Below the pieces are notes generated by a model that did no database searches, had not been told where the DNA came from, and saw nothing but the letters and a program-made list of their open reading frames with translations. A DNA stretch of 64,000 nt, taken from contig JAJVDF010000132.1 in assembly GCA_022410635.1 (NCBI GenBank), positions 2,324,540-2,388,539 of the forward strand. Direction: 5' to 3'. The position numbers and the translations under genes were made by a program. Of this stretch, positions 46,084 to 58,246 are shown in pieces. This DNA comes from Tretioscincus oriximinensis. Its lineage: Eukaryota; Chordata; Lepidosauria; Squamata; Gymnophthalmidae. Within the stretch, counting starts at the first letter, position 1. Each line of letters begins with the position of its first letter.

Positions 46084-46350
46084 TCATTTATTTATTTTTA
46101 TTTATGTTTGTACTTATACCCTATACCCGAAGGTCTCAGGGCGGCCAACCACAGGGTGGCGCAAATAGCTTTTGTTGCTTTCTCCACAACAGACACCCTG
46201 TGAAGTAGGTGGGGCTGAGAGAGTTCTAAAGAACTTTGACTGCCCCAAGGTCACCCAGCTGGCTTTCATGAAGGAGTGGGGAATNGAACCGGAAGGCTAT
46301 TANGTAAGAGTCCATCACTCTAACCATTACATCAAACTGGCTCTAGCACG
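46084..46350 (-). mobile_element. tRNA-derived SINE with L2-like tail, near full length
   Basis: The minus strand reads GAGCCAGTTTGATGTAATGG (head), a B-box-like GGTTC-N-ATTCC, CTCTCAGCCCCACCTACTTC, GCCGCCCTGAGACCTTCGGG and (AAAT)n. Same family as 8916-9124, with an extra segment (about 46148-46185) before the tail that is also present at 32590-32645. Confidence 0.85.
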
Positions 46351-47346
46351 CAGCCTTCTGACTGGTAAACTGTTTTGCAGTGTAGGAGAAAGGGTGAGCG
46401 CCACCGAGTGTGAAGAAGCCCATCATCAATTCTAAAGCAGAAGGCAAAAGATTTTTACTTCTTTTCCTCTTCTTTCCCTCCCTTTCGTCTCCCCCTCCTG
46501 TTTTTTTTTTTAAAAAAAACTGTTGTGAATACCCCTTGACAGAATTTATTAATTTATCATTTTAGGCTACTGACATACCAAGGGAGCCCCGAGGGATTAA
46601 ATCTGGATGAGATTTAAGAAGCCTCCTCTTGCATGTCTTAGTAAGATATTAGTCATATCAAAACACTCGGAGGAAGAAGAAGGGGGGGGGCATGTCAGGC
46701 TGCCTCTCTGGGATGCGGAGGAGGTTTCCTTGTCTCCTTGGCTGACAAAGCCGCCATTCAGTTCCCTGGGCTCTGCTGGGAATTTGTAATGCAGTGAATG
46801 GGGCTTGATAATAATAAAAAGGAGGGGGATGGGAGAGGAAAGCTAAGACATATAGAAAGAAAAGGGTCACGTTCTGGCGCTGCGTTCACATGACAGTTTG
46901 GGGAAGTGATGGAGCCTCCCGGTGGCTTAGTCGGCAGGCATGTTGGGGTCATAGGCTGCGTGCACTCGATGACTTAAAAACCGCTACAAAGCTATAATCC
47001 GGAATATAGCAATGGCGTGTCCGTGCACACCAAACGTGTATATTCTGCTCCGCCACATCGCTCAGGGATCTCGTCGCAGTGCAGCCCAAGAATTTTTTTT
47101 TTAACTCACAACCGTCAATAGAAACAACTGCCGCATTCTTGCTTGTTTTAACATCTGGCGTCTGATTTGTGCACAGACATGCGGTCATGAACGTATGGGG
47201 GGGCTCCAGAATGATGCCTGAATATCTGAGCAATAGTTTATAAATGGTGTTTATTGTGGGTCAACTACTGAAATGCGCTTAGCACGTGTGCCTGAGACCT
47301 CCCGATTGCACTCTGACCGCGGTAGAAAATAGCTGTGTACACAGAG

Positions 47347-47440
47347 CCATAGAATCGTAGAATAAAAGCGTTGGAAGGGACCTCCAGGGTCATCGGAACC
47401 AACCATCGGAGCCCTGCTCAATGCAGGACTCACTAAAGGA
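47347..47440 (-). mobile_element. CR1 lineage B, 3' fragment
   Basis: CATAGAATCGTAGAATAAAA, GGAAGGGACCTCCAGGGTCA and CTCAATGCAGGACTCACTAA correspond to the CR1-B 3' UTR as at 14707-14780. Confidence 0.8.
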
Positions 47441-47888
47441 CTCACTAGTCCAGGCGTCTACTGTGCCCTGTTGGTGCTCCTAACAGCCCTTAGTGCCTCT
47501 TTTTGTAATTGCTCTTAAATTACCCTAAAAACAGTTTTTGCATTATGTTTTTACAAGTGGCATCGCAAGAGTGGACTGTTCTATAGCGATCCTTGTGACC
47601 CTGTGTGACTTTCTGCGGGATCATCCAACCAGGAGCGGACGTTTAAGTCATAAAGGTGGGGTGGGAAAGATGGGAAGTCGGTTGTTGTTCTAAGGAAATC
47701 CTCCCATGGGTTCAGTTGTAAAACTTCACAATAATTGTGCTTGGATGCTGATAGCAAAGGAAGCATAAACTTTTTATAGCACTTTAAAAGGAAATAGGGT
47801 CCAAAATGATGACGGTCTGGATGCAGCTTCTGTCCAAAATGTGTTGTTTTCAGCTTTTAAAAAAAAAACCTACAAGCATCAGTTACTT

Positions 47889-48337
47889 GAACATAAGAAC
47901 ATAAGAACATAAGACGAGCCATNCTNGATCNGGCCNCAGCCCATCAAGTCCAGCATTCTGTGTCACGCAGAGGCCCACCAGATGCACCTGGGCAGTCCGA
48001 ACAGAGGAAAGCAAAATACGCTGCTCTTGTTCGTGACTCCCTGCAAATGGTATTTCANGAGTCCTGCCTGTTGCTCCATCCCGGAGGCTACATCCAGACA
48101 ACCATCCTAGTATCCATTTATACCCTTAGTGTCCGTAAACCTGTCTAGTCCTGTCTTGAAACTATCCAAGCTGTTAGCTACCACTACCTCTTCAGGAAGT
48201 AAATTCCACAGGCCGATGACCCTCTGGGTGAAAAAATACTTCCCTTTGTCTGTTCTCACTTTTCTACCCAACAGTTTTAAGGANGGCCCTCTGGTCCTTG
48301 TGCTGTGTGATAGAGAAAACATTTTTTCTCTATTCAC
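47889..48337 (-). mobile_element. CR1 lineage A, 5' truncated, with snap-back edge
   Basis: Inverted TTCTTATG octamers at 47889-47913, CR1-A 3' UTR, then the C-terminal 60-70 codons of ORF2 (VIGLWNLLPEEVVVANSLDS). Similarity ends at 48337, where the last 16 bases are repeated in inverted form (48341-48356). Confidence 0.9.
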
Positions 48338-48356
48338 TCTGTGAATAGAGAAAAAA
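48322..48356. repeat. Short perfect inverted repeat at CR1 5' junction
   Basis: TTTTTTCTCTATTCAC (48322-48337) and its exact complement (48341-48356) flank the loop TCT. The left arm is CR1 sequence; the right arm is not expected there. Confidence 0.9.
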
Positions 48357-48359
48357 GAG

Positions 48360-49925
48360 AGCGCACACGTCATTGGGCAGATTTCTCTCTTTTTCTTTTT
48401 GTTAGAAAATTGGAAAAATCAGAGAACTGAATCATTTTGGGGGAGGGGAACTCATTTGGGATTGGAAAGGACTAGAAGTGGAGGAGATCCAGCACACCAA
48501 TTGGGGGCCATTTTCTTTTTCTCTCTGCAAAGATGGTACAAATAATTATTCAGGGAGTGGCAGAGGGGAACCTGTATAGCTTTAAGGAATTCAATCCAAA
48601 CAAGTACTGTGTGTTCTTTTGGTATTAATATCATATCTAAGAAGGGTTATCCTTATCGCTTATTAACGTTCGAGTCATTTTAGGCAACATTTTGGAACAA
48701 AATATGTTTTAAAATTAAGATTCTCTTTGTTAACTCTTTTGATGCTTTTCCTTATTTTTAATTCCCCCCCCCCCCCGAAAAACAAACATCATTTTGAGCA
48801 CTAATAGAGTGTTCAAAAATAAAGTTACTTCCGTTTATGAGAAATCTGCTTTTGAAGGGTGGTAAGCCATAAAAATACCATTTCCATGAATAAGGCCTTG
48901 GGCAAACCTCTGGAAGTTTGGTTTGGGTTACATTCAAGCCCCAAACCTTTTCAGAACCTGAAATAAACTGAATTGCTACCACAAACCATAGTGGGAAACT
49001 TCACCGGGAAATTGTTTCCTCTTTTCCATCCTGGTATTCTATGTTTTAGCTTCATTTTACACACATAAATGACATCTGTCGATCTTCTCTCTTACGTTAT
49101 TTTGCATATAAGATAAAGATGAAACATATTGGTTGATTTCTTGGTGGCTTCATATCTGTCAGGTTTCAAGCAAAACGTGAAAGCATGGGAGAATTTTTAG
49201 CAAAGATCTTAACCTAGCGTACGAGGTTAAGTACTGTATTGATGGGAGCAATGTATGTACATTTGCCTTTATTGCTCTGTTGATGTTTGGGGCTGAAAAT
49301 GCTCTTGGGCAACTGTTTTTCCACAATATCACCAAAGGTTGCTATAAGAATGAACATTTCTTCAATTTGAAATGAAGAATTGTAGTTTATTTTTGCGTTT
49401 GTCCATATACTTGCTTGTAATTCAAACTGTCTTCCCTACATTTCTCAAGAACACAATCATGAAACTTCAGTCTTTCCACATTTCTNAACAATTCTTATGT
49501 GACTAATACTGTATTTTCCATTGAAACTATAATTTTCTGCCTAGGGGAAATATAGAAGATAAACTTTCTAGAATGCTTCCATTGATGCACTTCTTAAATG
49601 TTCAGAATTCTGTTCTGATAGAAACTGTACTAGACTGCATCTGGANGTCTCTTATTAATTCTGCTATATTTGGTTGTTCTGGAATAAAGTATCTTGTGGG
49701 AGATAAAAGCAAAGAATGATCCCATTATNCATAGTGTAGGAAAGGTTCATTGAAAAAAAATAATTTCTCCTTTGGCACATTAGAAGCAAGTAACACTTTA
49801 TGAAGCTGATGAACAGGAAAGCTAGAATCAACAAAGGGAAGTGTTTGTTTTTCATCCAGTGGATTGTCAGTCTATAGAATTTATTATAAAAATAATCATT
49901 TAAAAAAAAGATTTGCTTTTTTCAT
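48360..49925. other. No recognisable gene or repeat
   Basis: AT-rich sequence with a C-run (about 48764-48777). Nothing supported. Confidence 0.35.
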
Positions 49926-51236
49926 GAATCATAGATGGAAGGGACCTCCAGGATCTTTAGGCCCAACCCCCTGCTCGATGCAGGATTCATTACACCATCC
50001 CAGACAGATGACTGTCCAGTCTCTGTATAGCGAAGGCGAACTCACCACCTCCTGTGGCAAACTGTTCCACTGGTTTATCACCCTGAGAAAGTTTTTTTCT
50101 GATATCTAAATCTCCTTCCTTGGAGTTCCATTCCATTGTTCCTAGTCTTTCCATGTGCCAATGAGAACAAGGCTGAGCCCTCTGCGTCTTCTCTTTTGCA
50201 GACTAAACATCCCCNGATCCTTTAACCGTTCCTCATAGGAGTTCATGGTTTGCAGACCTCTCACCATCCTTGTAACTCTCTTTTGTACTTGCTNTAGTTT
50301 ATCAATGTCCTTTTTAAATTGTGGGCCCCAGAACTGAACACAGTATTCCAAGTGTGGTCGTACCAAAGTACTGTAGAGAGGAATAATTACTTCACGTGAG
50401 CGAGATTCTATGCCCCTCTTGATACATTCCAGGATTGTGTTTGCCTTTTTTGCAGCTGCTTCACACTGTTGACTCATGTTTAATCTGTGANCTACCAAAA
50501 CACCCAGGTCCTTCTCACCTGTGCTGCTGCTCAGACATATTCCTCCCATTCTATATGTGCTGTTTTCATTATTTTTGCCCAGATGTAGGATCTTGCATTT
50601 CTCTCTGTTAAATACCATTCTGTTAGTTTCAGCCCATTGTTCAAGTTTGTCTAGATCTTTTTGAATCCTATCTCTATCTTGTTTAGTATTAGCAACACCG
50701 CCTATTTTTGTGTCATCAGCAAATTTGATACATTTTCCTTCAATTCCTTCATCTAGATCATTTATAAATATGTTAAATAGCACTGGGCCCAGGACAGACC
50801 CTTGAGGTACCCCACTTGAAACATTCTTCCAATTGGATGTGCAACCATTTATTATCACTCTTTGAGTCCGATCACCAAGCCATTTTTCAATCCATCTAAC
50901 TGTTGCTTTGTCAATCCCATACTTGACCATTTTTTCAATAAGGAAAGAATAAGATACTTTGTCAAATGCTTTACTGACGTCAAGATATACCACATCTACT
51001 GCATTTCCCTGATCAACCCATTTGGTAATTCTATCATAGAAAGAAATCAGATTAGTCTGACATGACTTGTTTGTTACAAATCCATGTTGGCTCTGGTTAA
51101 TTACTGCATTCCTATCCAAGTGCTGGCATACATGCTGCTTTATAACTTGTTCAAGGAGCTTTCCTGGTATTGAAGTCAGATTCACAGACCTGTAGTTTCC
51201 TGGTTCCACCTTGTCACCCTTTTTGAAGATAGATTT
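49926..51236 (-). mobile_element. CR1 LINE (lineage B), longest copy of that lineage
   Basis: Starts with one remaining ATAGAATC-like octamer (GAATCATAG) and the CR1-B UTR, continues through RT, and ends near 51236 at the sequence before GNYRSVNLTSIPGK. Adjoining DNA is unrelated. Confidence 0.92.
50142..51209 (-). pseudogene. CR1-B ORF2 reverse transcriptase fragment
   Basis: 355-codon frame with GNYRSVNLTSIPGKLLEQVI, VVYLDVSKAFDKVSYS (motif A), GVPQGSVLGPVLFNIFINDL and FADDTKIGG, then the CR1 C-terminal region to SYEERLKD. Near 50190 the frame shifts away from the expected C-terminus, so the last residues are not CR1. The endonuclease is missing. Three codons contain N. Confidence 0.88.
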
Positions 51237-51239
51237 AGC

Positions 51240-52900
51240 TTCATTTATTGAGAATCCACCTTTTTCAGTTTCTGTACTTTAAGGGAAGAAAATAGACATC
51301 AGGGGCAAGGGCTCTTTAATATTCCTCCAAGATTGAATAAATGGCCTCAGCACATCTCATTGCAACTGCAATATCTTTNCGTTTTTGCAAAGCACACATT
51401 TTTAACACATTTTGTCTGTACCATGTGTGTAAGCAAAAACATACCTCAAGCATTCTTTTTGTGAGAAGGCCTCTTCCAAGCACTCATAAAGTGCAATCTA
51501 TTTCAGAAAAATAGATATGTTAGTCTTACTTCAGAAAGTCCAGTAAGGGGGTTTGTAGGACGGCAGATGTCATGAGCTTTCAGAAGCTGCCTACCAAGTG
51601 CTAAAGCTCTCTTGCTGGACTTCATAATATGTAAGATGATAATATGCTCTTGGGCGTCTATGCCCTTGACCTCCCCTTGGGACATCGCCCTTTGGGATAC
51701 AGATGAATGGGAAGTTGAACTGTTGAGTCCTTGCTCTTGAGTCTCTTTGTATTTCCCATTTCTGTTCCAGGAAGACAACTTATTTGTCATGTTGATGGGT
51801 CTGCTATATTCAACTTGTTTTCTATCTCTCTCTCAACAAGTCACGGCTGACAGCCACCCTTTATTCTCTTCCTTTTTGTAGGACTGAGTGTCACAAACAT
51901 GTCTTTGACCTTTGATTTCAAATCAGATTGTGTTTTCATTACGCATTAGGGTTGCCAGAAAGCACAGCAGGATCCTGCATCTTTAATGGGCGCCTCAAAG
52001 ATGTTTCAAGGAGTTTCAGGAGGTGCATCTTATAATGCCAGCAACATGTTCTGAAGTTTCCTCTTTGACACTCCTGCCCTGCTTTCTTCTGGTAACCCTA
52101 CGCANTGAGAGCATCTTAATTAGGCCCTCAAGACAACTGATTTCCATTGGAAGTAAGTGAAACGCCTCTCAGCAATATAAAGTTGCCACATCAATCTTTT
52201 GCACGTGTTCTTGGCTCCAGGGGGTGGGAGGAAAAGGTGTGATCTGGTTAACTTTCAAGTTCTGCAGAACAAAATCACAGAGCAAACCCAGCGCTGAGGC
52301 TCAGATTGATTGTAACTCTTGCTCAACACTTATTCCCAACAGCAGCTGCTCACTCGGCNGGGGCCATTCTCTGAGACATGCTACGTAATGGCGCCCTTCT
52401 GTTGTACTTGAACAGAAGATTCAATGTGCCACAGATCTTGTAAGTAACTGCCAATATATCTTCACTTTCCCTATTTGCCTCTTATCCATCATTTACGTGA
52501 CTGGGTTCCACTTACTATCTAAGTCTTTCTATTTATGAATGAATCAGTTTATGNAAACTTTGTTAAGAATGTGTCTCCTGGCCTTTCTACTGAGCTTTGT
52601 TTCCCTTCCTACACCAAGTCACCAGAAGTTCCTTCAAATGGTGTGGGAAGGACAGAGGTATACTACAACCATTGGCTGGATCACCTGATCAGCAAGGCAG
52701 TTGCAAAGGATGGGCAAATTGTCCCGTGCATGTATTGGCCCTCTTGCAGCTGAGCTTTGTGAATTAAACACATGGGGTTCCTCAGTAGCCGCCTGTTATG
52801 CCTTTGATTTTGTCCATCCTTTCCAGCAGCGGTTGTAAGCCTCATTTCTTCAGATTGTAAACTCTGCCTCTGCTGTTTCCTTTATGTATTCTTAAGTACA
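51240..52900. other. No recognisable gene or repeat
   Basis: Mixed sequence; includes a CTCAACA-type short repeat and N bases at 51379, 52105 and 52359. No exon supported. Confidence 0.35.
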
Positions 52901-52904
52901 CAGA

Positions 52905-53010
52905 TGCTTCTCAATAAATTAGAGTATCACGCACAAAATCATTTCAATTCAAATAGCGAAACTAGTATTATATAGATTCATTACACACAGAGAGATCCTT
53001 TCCAGACATT
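52905..53010 (+). mobile_element. Half copy of the long-inverted-repeat MITE
   Basis: TCTCAATAAATTAGAGTATC, then TTCAAATAGCGAAACTAG and TTCATTACACACAGAGAGATC follow the left arm of the element at 60755-61085. Confidence 0.65.
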
Positions 53011-53699
53011 TGAAGCTGATGCTGGGCTGTTTTTTTAACCAAACGTGGGAAACAATCACTTGTACAGTGACTTGTACAGTTGCTCCCCTACCTCTATCAA
53101 ATTATATACAGTATATAAAGTGAAATGTGCTTTTGATTTTAAAAAAGGAAAATATGCTCCTATACATTTACAAGTATTTGGCCTCCTTTGCTCCTGCCAT
53201 ATAGTAAAAAACCTTTTAAATGTTATTAGGTTAATGTAGAAAACTATTCGTTGTGATAAAAATACTGGAAATGATGCCGCATATCTGTTCTTTTCTGTTT
53301 ATTATTTATATGAATCAGTGCTTGATTTAAATACATTTCTGTTTATTTACAGCTTATTTATTTTGTATATATTTATGAGAAGAAGAGAAAAATAGAATGA
53401 ATTATTGGTAATCCTCCTGATTAGCGTAAAGCAACAGAAAACAAAATTAAAATAAGATTTGCCCTGAGTGTAGGATCGTGATCAATTTACAATTCACTTC
53501 AAGGAACAAATGTGGTTCCATAGGTGATTTCCTGTTGTAAAGTCAATGGGGCCTGGTATGCGTGCAGGTAGCGTTCAAACAATGTTCATATCTGCCAGCT
53601 TTATGATTTACTAGAAGGATTTAGGCTTTTTTATCCTGTCTCATTTGCTGTTCAATGGCAAAAGAGGCACAGTTGAAATGGCAATTCTGGTAACTTGCT

Positions 53700-54490
53700 A
53701 AAATGTTTTTCCTATACTCCTGGATACGCCGCTGTCCCTGGAGTGCCAGGTGGCAGCGGTGAGCAGGAGTGCCCACTACAACCTCCGGTTGGTCCGCCAG
53801 CTCAGGGCCTACCTGGATGCGGAGAACCTGGCAACAGTTATCCACGCTCTTGTAACCTCCAGATTGGACTACTGTAACGCTCTCTACGTGGGGCTGCCTT
53901 TGAAGACGGTCCGGAGGCTGGAGCTGGTGCAAAATATGGCGGCCCGGTTGTTGACCGGGACCCCGGGTCGGGCCCATATTACCCCAATCCTGAAACAACT
54001 GCACTGGCTTCCAATTCGCTTCCGAGCCCAATTCAAAGTGCTTGTTTTGACATATAAAGCCCTAAACGGCTTGGGACCTGCGTACCTAAGGGACCGTCTA
54101 CTCCTGTACAGGCCAACCCGCTGCCTCAGGTCCGCTGGGGAGAATAGGCTCGTGGTGCCCTCTTCATGGAGAACAACTGGGGCACGCAAAAGAGCCTTCT
54201 CAGTGGTAGCCCCCCAATTATGGAATAGCCTCCCTCTTGAGGCTCGCCAGGCGACATCTTTGTTAACATTCCGTCGTCTGGTGAAGACCTACCTCTTCAC
54301 CCGGGCATTTGGTAGTTAGTGGACCTCCCGGCCGGGCTCACGCCTGGGGGGGGGGGGGAATGGGTGGGGAGGGTTTGGGGGTCACTGTTTTTAATTGTCA
54401 TGCTATTTTAATGTTGTAAGCCGCCCTGCGACCTTAGGGTGAAGGGCGGGATAAAAGTACTAAAAATAAATAAATAAATAAAATAAATAA
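53700..54490 (+). mobile_element. L2 LINE, 5' truncated, 3' complete
   Basis: Contains the ORF2 C-terminus, a G-run (54346-54358), and the typical 3' end CCGCCCTGCGACCTTAGGGT followed by (AAAT)n to about 54495. GC-richer than the flanks, suggesting a fairly young copy. Confidence 0.9.
53750..54319 (+). CDS. L2 LINE ORF2 C-terminal fragment
   Basis: 189-codon open frame. Recognisable L2 C-terminal motifs are LDYCNALYVGLP (39-50), LVQNMAARLLTGTP (59-72), HITPILKQLHWLPIRFRAQF (about 76-95), LTYKALNGLGPAYL (about 99-112), SVVAPQLWNSLP and FRRLVKTYLF near the end. These form the region after the RT catalytic core, whose exact role in retrotransposition is not settled. The endonuclease and RT catalytic motifs are missing, so it is not functional alone. 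The start codon shown is simply the first in frame; similarity continues slightly upstream in another frame. Confidence 0.88.
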   Translation: MAAVSRSAHYNLRLVRQLRAYLDAENLATVIHALVTSRLDYCNALYVGLPLKTVRRLELVQNMAARLLTGTPGRAHITPILKQLHWLPIRFRAQFKVLVLTYKALNGLGPAYLRDRLLLYRPTRCLRSAGENRLVVPSSWRTTGARKRAFSVVAPQLWNSLPLEARQATSLLTFRRLVKTYLFTRAFGS

Positions 54491-54527
54491 ATAAAATCTG
54501 TATTAATTTTTTTTTAAAATCACTATT

Positions 54528-54760
54528 ATTAAGAACATAGGAATAGCCATACAGGATCGGGCCAGAGCCCATCGAGTCCAGCATTCTGTGTCACACAGAG
54601 GCCCACCAGATGCACCTGGGCAGTCNGAACAGAGGAAANCAAAATATGCTCCTGTTCATGGTATTTCAGGAGTCCTGCCCATGGCTCCATCCCAGAGGCA
54701 GCATCCTGACATCCATCCTAGTACTCATTTATACCCTTGGTGTCCATAAACCTGTCTAAT
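54528..54760 (-). mobile_element. CR1 lineage A 3' fragment
   Basis: AAGAACATAGGAATAGCCAT and CCATCGAGTCCAGCATTCTG mark the CR1-A 3' end, with an internal deletion near 54655 (ATGCTCCTGTTCATGGTATT). It ends at CATAAACCTGTCTAAT. Confidence 0.88.
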
Positions 54761-54823
54761 AAGAACATAAGAAGATATTGATCAGTTACATCAAAAGTGC
54801 ATCTGGTGAAAAGTCCTCTGTGG

Positions 54824-55015
54824 TAGGCTGACCAGATGATCAGATGATTTGGGGGTGGGGGGGATTGAAACCTGGTTTTGGGGTGCCTCACAGTTTTTTC
54901 TGAGGAAAATATTTTCAAAAAAAATTTCGAATTTTTTTTCCTCAGAAAAAAACAGGAGGCACCCCAAAAACGGGTTTTCAACCCCCCCCCGAAAAGGGGT
55001 CATCTGGTCAGCCTA
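54824..55015. mobile_element. Foldback MITE copy 3
   Basis: Ends TAGGCTGACCAGATGATC and CATCTGGTCAGCCTA, arms with GGGGTGCCTC and GAGGCACCCC pairing, A/T-rich centre. Both flanks carry TCTGTGG directly adjacent (54817-54823 and 55016-55022), a 7-bp perfect target duplication (8 bp if one end base is shared). Confidence 0.9.
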
Positions 55016-56570
55016 TCTGTGGTAACCTTAAAGTAGCATTCTCACACACACACACATACACAGACACAGATACTCAGAGAATGAACTCAGTTGCAACCTC
55101 TTCATTCTGACCTTTGACTAAGAAAACAGCAACCCCAGCCACCCTCTTTCATGCCCTGCCATTGTTGTAGGGTGCACGTTTTATTTCCACTTGTTGACTT
55201 TTCTGTCCATTCAAGCCTTTGATACATCTGAACCCCTAAAAGTGGAAGTTGGGATTAAAAGTAGGATACAAATTCACCCAACATATCATCAAATAGATAC
55301 GATAGATTTCCAAGCCTGTTCTAAAAAGTAATATGAGATTTCTTTTAGTGCGCAGTGTAATGAAAAGAAGGTGAAAGATTTTTATCTTATTTTTAATCCT
55401 GCAAGAAGTAGGTTTTAATTAAAAGCTTGCTCTGTTTAAGCTACATGTTGAGATGAGGGTATGAGTCGTTGTGGAAATACTAAATGCGTTGAACAATTAA
55501 GTGTACGAGATGAGGGAGAAAAGTAGTCAACATACTTAAATGGTGGAGCTTTTTTTGTTTTAATATTTCAGGAGAAAGTGTTAAGATGAGGCAAAAGGAC
55601 ATGGCTCTTGAATTTGAGTCATTGAATCTGGCATTGCCAAACACATAAGGATAGACAAAATAACATTATGAATGGAAGCAGACCTGGCACTCACTTACTT
55701 AAATCGTTTTCTTAGTGAAACAAAGAAAACTTTTAACCTCTTCCTTGGTTTAATTTCTCTTTAACACCAGGAAGCTTGTCCAGTCTCGTCTCTGGGTGCG
55801 TATATTCCTGTGCCTTTAAAGTTTTCACTTTAATATTTTCAGTCTTGGTAGATCATGAATCATTTGGCTTATCCATATATCTTTCCGTCCAAAGCCTTGG
55901 AGAAACGTTTTCTTGCTTTCTACTATATATTGCTCTTTCACCTGAGACTCTTTCCGTGTAGGTCAGGCTTTGTCTGGCCCTTAAAGGCAACTTTGTACTG
56001 CCAAAACTGGGTCAAAATTATGCCCTTGCAACTTTATTAAATTCATCTGTAATATTCAATTGGCATTAAATATATAGTAACTGTCATGTTAAATCTTCAT
56101 CAGAGATATTTTAAGAACCCTAATATAAAGCATAGTGACATTATTTTATTTATAGATTTTTCCATAGATTTTGTCTACATTTTTCTTGGGGGTTTTAAAT
56201 TTAGAAATAATAGTTGCTGCTTTTACATCCAGAGCCCAGCTTTTCATGACTGTGTGCAAGCGCATAATATATATATGGTACGTGCCATTTACAAATATTG
56301 CATCTTACTCTCAAAAGCCTTGAAATACAGTTTGCAATCCAAGGGCAATTCTGCGCTGGTCAGTATACTGGATCAGAAGGCTCACAAGGAACCTCCTTTC
56401 TACACGCTGAAGGTCTAAGGCAGCGACTCTTAGATTGCAACCCACATGCAAAAGGGAGGCTTGTAGTAGCTTTGCTTAATTGTTTGCTAGTCAGAATTGC
56501 CTTAAGATACTTTTAAGTTACTATTGGGAACAGGTACAGTAGGAAAAATACTGCAAACACCTGTGGTCTT
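55016..56570. other. No recognisable gene or repeat
   Basis: A (CA)n tract at about 55043-55070, otherwise AT-rich unique-looking sequence. Confidence 0.35.
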
Positions 56571-56572
56571 TA

Positions 56573-57428
56573 AAAAAGTAGTAGCCTAGTACTACTTGGA
56601 CAGAAATGTCCAAGAAGGATGGGAAATCTTGCGAAATGAGATTCTAGAAGCACAATCTTTAACAATTCCCCAAAGAAGAAAACACGGGAAGCATCTAAGG
56701 AGATCACTGTGGTTGAACCCAAATCTTAATAACTTACTAAAAAGGAAAAAAATACTGTTTATGAAATGGAAGAAGGGGGACATTTCTAAGGAAGAATATA
56801 AAGGCAGCCTGCAGTAATTGTAGGGCAAGTGTCAGAAAAGCTAAAGCTGAATATGAACGGAGTCTTGCAAGGCATGTAAAAAGCAAAAATAAAGGGTTTG
56901 GGGGNTACGTCAAAAGAAAAAGAAAAGCTAAAGATGCTATAGGAGTTCTACAGAGGGAAAATGGTGAAATGATCAAAAACAATACTGAGAAAGCTGAACT
57001 TCTGAACACTTATTTTGCAACTGTTTTTTCTGAAAAAGGACATACAAAAACAGCTGGCCTTCATTCTGCTATTGAAGGAACAAAAGAATCAAAACACTTA
57101 ATAGACAGAGAAAAGGTGAGGGAACTCTTGGCTAATTTAAATGAATTCAAATCTCCAGGCCCAGATGAGCTACATCCCAGGGTACTGAAGGGACTAGCAG
57201 AAGTAATAGCGGAACCACTTGCAGTGATCTTTGAAAATTCATGGACAACAGGAGAAGTCCCAGTAGAATGGAGAAGGACAAATGTTGTCCCTAGGGTGAA
57301 AAGGTGGAACCAGGAAACTACCGGCCTGTGAGTCTGACTTCAATACCAGGAAAGCTCCTTGAACAAGTTATAAAGCAGCATGTATGCCAGCACTTGGATA
57401 GGAATGCAGTAATTAATCAGAGCCAACA
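56573..57428 (+). pseudogene. CR1 lineage B, endonuclease-RT linker and RT N-terminus
   Basis: Plus-strand frames at 56596-56817 and 56969-57331 encode CR1 linker and RT N-terminal sequence: GWEILRNEILEAQ, LLNTYFATVFSEKGHT, NLNEFKSPGPDELHPRVLKG, and (in a shifted frame) GNYRPVSLTSIPGKLLEQ to NAVINQSQ. The copy ends at 57428, just before RT motif A, and so lacks its 3' half, which is atypical for LINE truncation. A frameshift occurs near 57300. Confidence 0.85.
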
Positions 57429-57548
57429 GGGAGGGAAAGGAAGGGAAAAAAGAAAGAAGGAAGGAATGGAAAACAGAAAAGAATGAAGGAATGAAACAAA
57501 GAAGGAACAAGTGGAAAAGGGATGGGAAAGGGCAAGGGAGAGATTGGG
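57429..57548. repeat. Polypurine tract between two CR1 copies
   Basis: About 120 bases almost entirely A and G on the plus strand, with GGAA and GAAA units. It fills exactly the space between the broken 3' edge of a plus-strand CR1-B and the 3' end of a minus-strand CR1-A. Confidence 0.85.
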
Positions 57549-58246
57549 TGGAGGCCAGAGCCCATTTAGTCCAGCATTTGGTCTCACCCAGAGGCCCACC
57601 AGATGCACGTGGGCAGTCTCAACAGAGGAAAGCAAAATATGCACCTGTTCATGACTCCTTGCAAATGGCATTTCAGGAGTCCTGCCCGTTGTTCCATCCC
57701 GGAGGCAGCATCCAGACATCCATCCTAGTAGCCATTTATACATTTCGTGTCCATAAACCAGTCTAGTCCTGTCTTGAAACTATCCAAACTGTTAGTTACC
57801 ACCACCTCTTCAGGAAGTAAATTCTGCAGGCCGATGACCCTCTGGGTGAAAACTTGGTGTGGCAAATACGACAAAAAATCAATTTGTAAATGGTAATGCA
57901 ACCCTGTTGTTTCTATTGTTAAGACTGTTGTGTGACAGAGAGAGCATTTTTTCTCTATTCACCCTATCCATCCCATGCATGATTTTGTACACTTCAATCA
58001 TATCACCTCTCAAATGTCACCTTTCAAGGCTGAAGAGGCCCAGACGTTGCAGCCTGACTTCATAAGGGAGGTGCTCCAGACCATTGATCATTCTTGTTGC
58101 CCTTTTCTACACCTTTTCTAGTTCCTCAATATCCCTCTTGAGATGTGGTGACCAGAACTGAACACAGGATTCCAAATGTGGCCTCACAACAGATCTATAA
58201 AGAGACAAAACAACATCTACTGACTTGTTTTCAATTCCTTTCCTAA

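Noticed and set aside
55562..55600. Exon start after TTTTAATATTTCAG
   Set aside because: All three frames after the acceptor-like site hit a stop quickly and no donor or coding character is visible.
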